Below are positions 6,405 to 11,456 of a stretch of 11,456 nt of DNA, piece after piece. Source of the stretch: DAOUAJ01 sp034433615 (GTDB lineage: Bacteria; Chloroflexota; Anaerolineae; DUEN01); assembly GCA_034433615.1 (NCBI GenBank), contig DAOUAJ010000224.1:1-11456 (forward strand). Reading direction: 5' to 3'. Each line of letters starts with the position of its first letter. Position 1 is the first letter of the stretch. The position numbers and the translations under genes were made by a program. The notes under the pieces were generated by a model, which saw only the letters and a list, made by a program, of their open reading frames with translations, was not told the DNA's origin and ran no database searches.

Positions 6405-7496
6405 ATGAGCAAAATCCGTGTAGGCATCTTGGGTGCCACGGGCGCTGTGGGTCAGCGCTTTGTGCAGTTGTTGATGGGGCATCCCTGGTTCGAGATCACA
6501 GTGCTGGCGGCGTCCGAGCGATCGGCCGGAAAACGCTATGCAGACGCTTGCCGTTGGATCTTGCGCGGGGACATGCCGGAGCCGGTGCGAGACATGGTGT
6601 TGGAATACGGCACCCCGGGCCTGGAATGCGATCTCTTGTTCTCCGCTCTGCCTGCCAACATTGCCCGCGAGGTGGAGCCCCCCTTTGCAGCGGCCGGCTA
6701 TGTCGTCTGCTCCAATGCCTCAGCTTACCGGATGGAGCCAGACATCCCGCTGCTGATCCCGGAGGTCAACCCCGATCACACCGCCCTGATCGAGGTGCAA
6801 CGTCATCGTCGCGGCTGGAGCGGATTCATCGTCACCAACCCCAACTGCATAGCCACCCACCTGGTGAGTGCGCTGAAACCTCTCCACGATGCCTTTGGCC
6901 TGGAGAAGGTGTTCATGGTGAGCATGCAGGCCGTCTCGGGCGCAGGCTATCCGGGTGTGCCCTCGCTGGACATCCTGGATAACGTGATCCCCTACATCAG
7001 CAACGAGGAAGAAAAGGTGGAAAGCGAGCCGCGCAAGCTGCTGGGCCGCCTGGTGGGAGATCACGTGGAAATGGCATCTTTCACAGTGAGTGCTCAGTGT
7101 AACCGGGTGGCGGTGCGTAACGGGCATACTGAGTGTGTGTCGGTGGCGTTGCAGCGCCGGGCTACGCGGGACGAGATCATCGAGGTAATGCGGTCGTTCC
7201 AGGGAGTCCCCCAGCACCTCAGGCTGCCTCACGCACCCCAACCGCCCATTTTGGTGCGTGATGAGGTGGACCGGCCGCAGCCTCGGATGGATCGTCTGGT
7301 GGGTAGTGTGCCGGGCATGACTACGGTGGTGGGGCGTATCCGTCCCTGTCCACTGTTGGACTGGAAATTTGTCCTCCTGGGACATAACACCATCCGTGGC
7401 GCTGCTGGCGGTGCCCTCTTGAACGCTGAGCTGCTGGTTGCCCAGGGATGGATAGGGGCCCCCATGATGCGAGAGCGAGCAGAAGCGCATGTCTAA
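6405..7496 (+). CDS. asd: Aspartate-semialdehyde dehydrogenase, archaeal/fungal type
   Basis: It reduces 4-aspartyl phosphate to aspartate semialdehyde with NADPH and release of phosphate, between the kinase and homoserine dehydrogenase encoded upstream. Of 363 aa, the N-terminal nucleotide loop is GILGATGAVGQRFVQLL (7-23). The catalytic cysteine is Cys148 in TNPNCIATHL, and the general-base histidine is His241 in RNGHTECVSV. The segment SMQAVSGAGYPGVPSLDILDNVIPYI (173-198) and the EEEKVESEPRKLLG stretch (201-214) place it in the archaeal/fungal subgroup, not the E. coli type; this is my recognition from motifs. GAGGAG (6394-6399) lies 5 nt before ATG 6405. An ATG at 6400 is out of frame. The 3' end overlaps the next gene by 8 nt, so translation of the two is probably coupled. 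Confidence 0.94.
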   Translation: MSKIRVGILGATGAVGQRFVQLLMGHPWFEITVLAASERSAGKRYADACRWILRGDMPEPVRDMVLEYGTPGLECDLLFSALPANIAREVEPPFAAAGYVVCSNASAYRMEPDIPLLIPEVNPDHTALIEVQRHRRGWSGFIVTNPNCIATHLVSALKPLHDAFGLEKVFMVSMQAVSGAGYPGVPSLDILDNVIPYISNEEEKVESEPRKLLGRLVGDHVEMASFTVSAQCNRVAVRNGHTECVSVALQRRATRDEIIEVMRSFQGVPQHLRLPHAPQPPILVRDEVDRPQPRMDRLVGSVPGMTTVVGRIRPCPLLDWKFVLLGHNTIRGAAGGALLNAELLVAQGWIGAPMMRERAEAHV

Positions 7497-8688
7497 ACCG
7501 TTAAGCACCACATCATACCTGGAAGCCCCCACGTTGGAAGTGCAGGGGCGCGCACCGTTGTCTGACTTACTGGGTGACCTGGTTTTGTATCGGCGCCTGG
7601 ATCCCATGGACTCACGGCTACCTCCGTTCGCGCGTGCCTGGCAGGATATAGGACTGCCGGACAGCCGACTGCCCCGCAAGCACGAAGAGGGGTATGCTCA
7701 GGTCGTGAGATGGCTCCTGGAGCGCATCCAGGAACTGGAATCGCCAGGGCGACCGATCCGTGAGCTATTGTACCTGGGCGACACAGCCCTGTTGGACAGC
7801 ACGGCCTTTCACAACCTGGTGCAGGTTTCGGGCTGGCAGGGGTGGGCATTCATTGCCGATGAGCGCTTGAGTGCTCCGCCGGAGCTCACACACCAGACGA
7901 ACGGCGTGACGCTGTCCAACCGTTGGGCGGCCATCGCTGAATGGCTGAACTGGCTCCTGGCCTTCCAGGGCGCTCACCTCGATGCGAGTACAGCGGTAGT
8001 GGTGGACATTGACAAAACAGCCCTGGGAGCGCGTGGCCGCAACGCAACGCCGATTGACAATGCGCGCATAGAGGGTATAGAGCACATCATCGCCCAGGTA
8101 TTGGGGGCCCAATTCGACCTGGCAGCTTTCCGAACGGCTTACCGTGAATTGAATCAACCGCGCTACCATCCCTTCACCGCCGACAACCAGGATTATCTGG
8201 CTTACACCTGCCTGATCCTGGGAGCCGGATTGTGCACCCTGGAAGAACTGAAGGAAGAGATCGCCCAGAGACACATGACCGATTTTGCTCAATTTATTCG
8301 TTGGGCTGACATCCGTCTGTGCCGGGAGGACAATCTGGGATTGGTAGAGCTCCACGGCGCCATATACGCCCGCTTCCTGGCCGGAGACCCCACTCCCTTC
8401 AAGGCCTTCCGCTACCAGGAATACCGGGCAACCGTAGCACGCATGGGGAGCTTGCCGGATGGTGCCCCTGTCGAGCGCTATTTGAAAGAGGAGATCTGTC
8501 TGACGGCTGAGGTCGCGGCGGTGGTGCGATGGTTGAAAGCCCGTGGCGCTCTTCTGCTGGCACTGTCCGATAAGCCGGACGAGGCCTCTGTGCCAGGTCC
8601 AGAGCTGGCCGCGCAGGGCTTTCTCCCTCTCCACCGCACACCCACCCATGTGATCGGTCAGCCTATTGAGGAGTGGCTACCACGATAG
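7489..8688 (+). CDS. Unrecognised protein with HAD-like motifs in permuted order
   Basis: I do not recognise this 399-aa protein as a named family. Three stretches look like the haloacid dehalogenase (HAD) phosphotransferase core. AVVVDIDKTALG (169-180) matches motif I with Asp173 and Asp175. ALLLALSDKP (354-363) matches motif II with Ser360. RELLYLGDTALLD (91-103) looks like motif IV, with Asp98 and Asp103 after a hydrophobic strand, and WAFIADE (119-125) like the strand that follows it. In a normal HAD protein motif IV comes after motif II, but here only 39 residues follow motif II while the motif IV-like stretch precedes motif I, so a circular permutation is possible. Residues 178-353 would be a large, aromatic-rich helical cap. 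No signal peptide or membrane segment is evident. The ATG overlaps the asd end by 8 nt without a clear ribosome binding site, suggesting coupling. A phosphatase or phosphotransferase role is inference only. Confidence 0.75.
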   Translation: MSKPLSTTSYLEAPTLEVQGRAPLSDLLGDLVLYRRLDPMDSRLPPFARAWQDIGLPDSRLPRKHEEGYAQVVRWLLERIQELESPGRPIRELLYLGDTALLDSTAFHNLVQVSGWQGWAFIADERLSAPPELTHQTNGVTLSNRWAAIAEWLNWLLAFQGAHLDASTAVVVDIDKTALGARGRNATPIDNARIEGIEHIIAQVLGAQFDLAAFRTAYRELNQPRYHPFTADNQDYLAYTCLILGAGLCTLEELKEEIAQRHMTDFAQFIRWADIRLCREDNLGLVELHGAIYARFLAGDPTPFKAFRYQEYRATVARMGSLPDGAPVERYLKEEICLTAEVAAVVRWLKARGALLLALSDKPDEASVPGPELAAQGFLPLHRTPTHVIGQPIEEWLPR

Positions 8689-8702
8689 GAACCTGGAGAA
8701 TT

Positions 8703-8747
8703 ATGGTGAGCTGCGGTCTCACGACAACGATTTCTACGAGAGGATGA
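8703..8747 (+). CDS. Possible 14-codon mini-ORF before the DUF1015 gene
   Basis: An ATG at 8703, with GGAG at 8695-8698, opens 14 codons (MVSCGLTTTISTRG) that end at TGA 8745-8747, just 3 nt before the DUF1015 start at 8751. The stop falls within the ribosome-binding region of that gene, so translation of the mini-ORF could feed ribosomes to it. It occupies nearly all of the 62-nt spacer. With a peptide this short, chance is a fully adequate explanation. Confidence 0.15.
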   Translation: MVSCGLTTTISTRG

Positions 8748-8750
8748 GCG

Positions 8751-10046
8751 ATGGTCACGCTGAGCCCGCTGCGGGGTTGGCGTTTTGCGGTGCCAGAGAC
8801 AGAGAATCTGGCTACTCGTCTCGCTCCGCCCTATGATGTCATCTCGCCGGAAAGGCAAAGGGCTTTAGCCCGCTTGCATCCTCACAACATCGTTCAGGTG
8901 GATTTGCCTGAAGAGATTGAGGGGGCCGATCAGTACGCGCGAGCGGCAGAACTGTTCAGGCAGTGGCAACGGGAAGGCGTTCTGGTGCAAGAGCCCGTGC
9001 CCGCGTTGTACGTGTTAGAACAACGCTTCCAACTGCCCAATGGTCAGCAACTCACGCGCACGGGCCTGCTCGGCCGCTTGTACCTGACCCCCTGGGGAGA
9101 AGGGGTGCTTCCTCACGAGCGCACCTTCCCGCATGCGAAAGCGGACCGGTTAGCTTTGCTCACAGCCACGCGGGCGGAGCTCAATCCCATCTTCATGCTA
9201 TACAGTGACCCGCTGGGAGAGGTCTTGGCTCCCTTGCTAGAGGCGCGGCCTATCGCACCGGTCGCTGTGGCAGGAGATGAGGAGACTGTCCATCGTCTAT
9301 GGGCTGTGACCCATACACAGGCTATAGACCGCGCATGCGCGGCCATAGCCTCCCGCACCCTGTACGTGGCCGACGGGCACCACCGCTACGAGACAGCACT
9401 GGCTTATCAACGCCAGCAGATAGCCGCCAACGGTGTTTGGGCTGAGGCATCCCATAACTACGTCCTTGTTTACGCAGTGGCGATGGAGGACCCGGGCGTG
9501 ATCATTCTGCCCACTCATCGCTGCCTGCACGATGTGTCGGGGTTGGACTCTGATCGCCTGCTGGAAGCGCTGGCGCGTCACTTTGACATCACCCATTACG
9601 TGCCCGAGATCGAACTGCTGGGCGAGTTGCACAGGGCCACGCAACGCGACCGGGTCTTCGGCCTGATCCTGGCCGACCGGCTTGGTGGCTACCTCTTGCA
9701 TCTGCGCCCCGACGCGGTCACGTTGAGTGCTCTGCTGACTGATGACCATCCGGCTGTGGCCGATCTGGACGTAGCAATACTCCAGTCGCTGGTGCTGGGG
9801 CCGATCCTGGGTATTGGCCGGGAGAGCCACGAGCAACGCCCCTTCGTTCATTTTGAGCCCAGCGCTCAGGCAGCTATCGTGGGTGTACGGGAAGGGCGGT
9901 ACCAGGCTGTCTTCCTGGTCACGCCCACCCGCCTGAGCCAATTGCGCGCTGTGGCCGAGGCCGGCCAGGTTGCTCCCCCCAAAGCCACGTTCTTCTACCC
10001 CAAGCTGCCCTCTGGGCTGGTCATTTACGATCTGGAGAATCCATGA
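8751..10046 (+). CDS. DUF1015 family protein
   Basis: I recognise this 431-aa protein as DUF1015 from three family signatures: LAPPYDVISPE near the N-terminus (24-34), YVADGHHRYETALAY in the middle (205-219) and PPKATFFYPKLPSGLVIY near the end (409-426). HERTFPHAKADRLALL (122-137) and NPIFMLYSD (145-153) are also family-like. Its length is normal and no secretion signal is visible. The biochemical role is not something I can assign. From memory, DUF1015 genes often sit beside serine-synthesis genes, and the DGHHR box resembles that of ParB/sulfiredoxin-fold proteins, the fold of the archaeal free-serine kinase SerK. Overlap of its stop with the glyA start (ATGA, 10043-10046) ties it to serine/one-carbon metabolism here. 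ATG 8751 is preceded by GAGAGG at 8738-8743. Confidence 0.85.
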   Translation: MVTLSPLRGWRFAVPETENLATRLAPPYDVISPERQRALARLHPHNIVQVDLPEEIEGADQYARAAELFRQWQREGVLVQEPVPALYVLEQRFQLPNGQQLTRTGLLGRLYLTPWGEGVLPHERTFPHAKADRLALLTATRAELNPIFMLYSDPLGEVLAPLLEARPIAPVAVAGDEETVHRLWAVTHTQAIDRACAAIASRTLYVADGHHRYETALAYQRQQIAANGVWAEASHNYVLVYAVAMEDPGVIILPTHRCLHDVSGLDSDRLLEALARHFDITHYVPEIELLGELHRATQRDRVFGLILADRLGGYLLHLRPDAVTLSALLTDDHPAVADLDVAILQSLVLGPILGIGRESHEQRPFVHFEPSAQAAIVGVREGRYQAVFLVTPTRLSQLRAVAEAGQVAPPKATFFYPKLPSGLVIYDLENP

Positions 10047-11365
10047 CCGCTATGGAGCAACGTCTTACATCGTCAACTGTAGCCGCCACGTCCAATGGAT
10101 TCCGGCCGTGGACAGAAATGCCTGATCCCAGAGCCGTGTTGCAGGCAGAGGATCCTGAACTGTTTGAGGCCATCGAGAGTGAGCGCCGCCGACAGAGGGA
10201 TGGTATCGAGCTAATTGCCAGCGAGAACTACGTCAGTCCGGCCGTGCTGGCGGCAATGGGGTCGGTGCTGACGAACAAATACGCGGAGGGCCTTCCTGGT
10301 CGGCGCTATTACGGCGGTTGTGAGTTCGTGGATGCCATCGAACAGATCGCCATCGAGCGGGCCCTGCGGCTCTTTGGAGCTGAGCATGCCAACGTGCAAC
10401 CGCACTCGGGCGCTCAGGCCAATCTGGCGGCCTATCTGGCGTTGTTAGAGCCAGGTGACACGGTGCTGGCGATGAAATTGGACCACGGGGGGCACATCAC
10501 TCACGGGCTCCACTTGAACGCGTCCGGCCAATTTTATCGTTTTGTTCATTACGGCGTGCATCAGGAGACGGAGCAGATTGATTACGAGGAAGCCGCGTGT
10601 CTGGCTGAAGAACACCGCCCTAAGCTGATCGTGGCCGGGGCTACCGCCTACCCGCGCATTATTGACTTCTCGCGCTTGCGCCAGATCGCCGATACGGTCG
10701 GCGCCCGTTTGATGGTGGACATGGCCCACATCGCCGGGCTGGTGGCGGCCGGGCTGCACCCCAGCCCCATGCCTTACGCGGACGTGGTGACGACCACAAC
10801 TCACAAGACGTTACGGGGCCCGCGTGGTGGGTTGATCTTGTGCACCAGGGAGTTGGCCAAAGTCATTGACCGGGCTGTGTTCCCTGGCACGCAGGGGGGG
10901 CCGTTGGAGCACGTCATCGCGGCCAAAGCCGTGGCCTTCGGCGAGGCGTTGCGCCCCGAGTTCAAGGTGTATCAGCAGGCTGTTTTAGACAACATGCAGA
11001 CGCTGGCTGACGAGCTGACAGCGCAGGGACTGCGTCTGGTGTCCGGCGGTACCGACAATCACCTGGCGCTGGTGGACCTGACACCGGCAGGTGTGACGGG
11101 AAAGCAGGCTGAGATCGCCTTGGATCAGGTGGGCATTCACGTCAACAAGAACATGATCCCTTACGATCCACGGCCGCCCCTGGTGTCGAGCGGGATACGG
11201 GTCGGTTCGCCAGCCTGCACTACGCGCGGGTTTGGGGCAGAGGAGTTTCGGCAGATCGGGCGTTGGATCGGGGAGGTGATCCGGCACATTGATGATCAGG
11301 CTATGCTAAGCCGCGTGGCCGATGAGGTGCGGATGTTGGCCAGCCGTTTCCCGGTGCCGGCGTGA
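10043..11365 (+). CDS. glyA: Serine hydroxymethyltransferase
   Basis: This PLP enzyme interconverts serine plus tetrahydrofolate with glycine plus 5,10-methylene-tetrahydrofolate, supplying the carbon that becomes the methionine methyl group. Landmarks are ELIASENYVSPAV (56-68), the tyrosine-rich YAEGLPGRRYYGGCEFVD (80-97) and NVQPHSGAQAN (117-127). LDHGGHITHG (146-155) follows, then MVDMAHIAGLVAAGLHP (224-240) and TTTTHKTLRGPRGG (250-263) with Lys255 as the Schiff-base lysine. SGIRVGSPACTTRGF (383-397) holds the substrate-carboxylate arginine (Arg386). At 440 aa it has about 25-30 extra N-terminal residues (1-28, polar, low conservation expected) compared with the usual 415-420. It starts at ATG 10043, overlapping the DUF1015 stop by 4 nt, with GGAG at 10034-10037. 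A second ATG at 10052 is possible. Identity is certain; the exact start is slightly less so. Confidence 0.96.
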   Translation: MTAMEQRLTSSTVAATSNGFRPWTEMPDPRAVLQAEDPELFEAIESERRRQRDGIELIASENYVSPAVLAAMGSVLTNKYAEGLPGRRYYGGCEFVDAIEQIAIERALRLFGAEHANVQPHSGAQANLAAYLALLEPGDTVLAMKLDHGGHITHGLHLNASGQFYRFVHYGVHQETEQIDYEEAACLAEEHRPKLIVAGATAYPRIIDFSRLRQIADTVGARLMVDMAHIAGLVAAGLHPSPMPYADVVTTTTHKTLRGPRGGLILCTRELAKVIDRAVFPGTQGGPLEHVIAAKAVAFGEALRPEFKVYQQAVLDNMQTLADELTAQGLRLVSGGTDNHLALVDLTPAGVTGKQAEIALDQVGIHVNKNMIPYDPRPPLVSSGIRVGSPACTTRGFGAEEFRQIGRWIGEVIRHIDDQAMLSRVADEVRMLASRFPVPA

Positions 11366-11428
11366 TCCCTGGCCTAGCTACCTGACACTTTGTGCCAAGA
11401 CTTGCGCCGTTGCCATCAGGCGGGGTGT

Positions 11429-11452
11429 GGGACGGGCTTTCCAGCCCGTCCC
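11429..11452. repeat. GC-rich perfect hairpin after glyA
   Basis: GGGACGGGCT (11429-11438) pairs perfectly with AGCCCGTCCC (11443-11452) across a TTCC loop, and flanking bases can extend the stem with G-U pairs up to the window edge. No T-tract is visible before the window ends. It lies 63 nt after the glyA stop. It may be a terminator whose tail is outside the window or another dispersed palindrome; the 63 nt before it show nothing recognisable. Confidence 0.5.
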
Positions 11453-11456
11453 GCGC

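Overview
The window carries one long same-strand (+) gene cluster for building methionine from aspartate. Codon use is moderately GC-rich. Every gene is complete, and I see no RNA genes, transposases, phage genes or CRISPR arrays. The sequence itself does not name the host. The archaeal/fungal-type aspartate-semialdehyde dehydrogenase, a DUF1015 protein, metX-metW-metY without metA, and spacers full of palindromic repeats would fit a Chloroflexota (Anaerolineae-like) bacterium. That is inference with modest confidence.

Layout. Positions 1-266 are a non-coding leader with a heptad-repeat palindrome (7-97) followed by three GC-rich hairpins, two of them with T-tracts. Then come metY (267-1565, GTG start), metX (1644-2846) and metW (2868-3479). 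After a second heptad-repeat palindrome comes a ThrA-type aspartate kinase (3609-5015). A 230-nt spacer holds three further inverted repeats and leads to homoserine dehydrogenase (5246-6334, TTG start). After a near-perfect 43-nt palindrome comes aspartate-semialdehyde dehydrogenase (6405-7496). It overlaps by 8 nt an unrecognised 399-aa protein with HAD-like motifs (7489-8688). A DUF1015 protein (8751-10046) follows, overlapping glyA (10043-11365) by an ATGA. The last 91 nt hold a GC-rich hairpin.

How the genes fit together. Aspartate kinase, aspartate-semialdehyde dehydrogenase and homoserine dehydrogenase turn aspartate into homoserine. MetX acylates homoserine, and MetY replaces the acyl group with sulfide to give homocysteine. 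GlyA supplies the one-carbon unit on tetrahydrofolate that a methionine synthase (not in the window) would need. MetW is the usual partner of MetX. The two poorly understood genes, the HAD-like protein and DUF1015, lie between the homoserine genes and glyA. No homoserine kinase (thrB) or threonine synthase (thrC) is present.

Most worth following up: (1) the HAD-like protein, whose motifs occur in an order suggesting a circularly permuted HAD fold; (2) the idea that it and DUF1015 handle phosphoserine or phosphohomoserine; (3) a family of 7-bp-periodic palindromes with unrelated unit sequences in three spacers; (4) the apparent splitting of a ThrA-like kinase-dehydrogenase into two genes separated by a hairpin-rich spacer.
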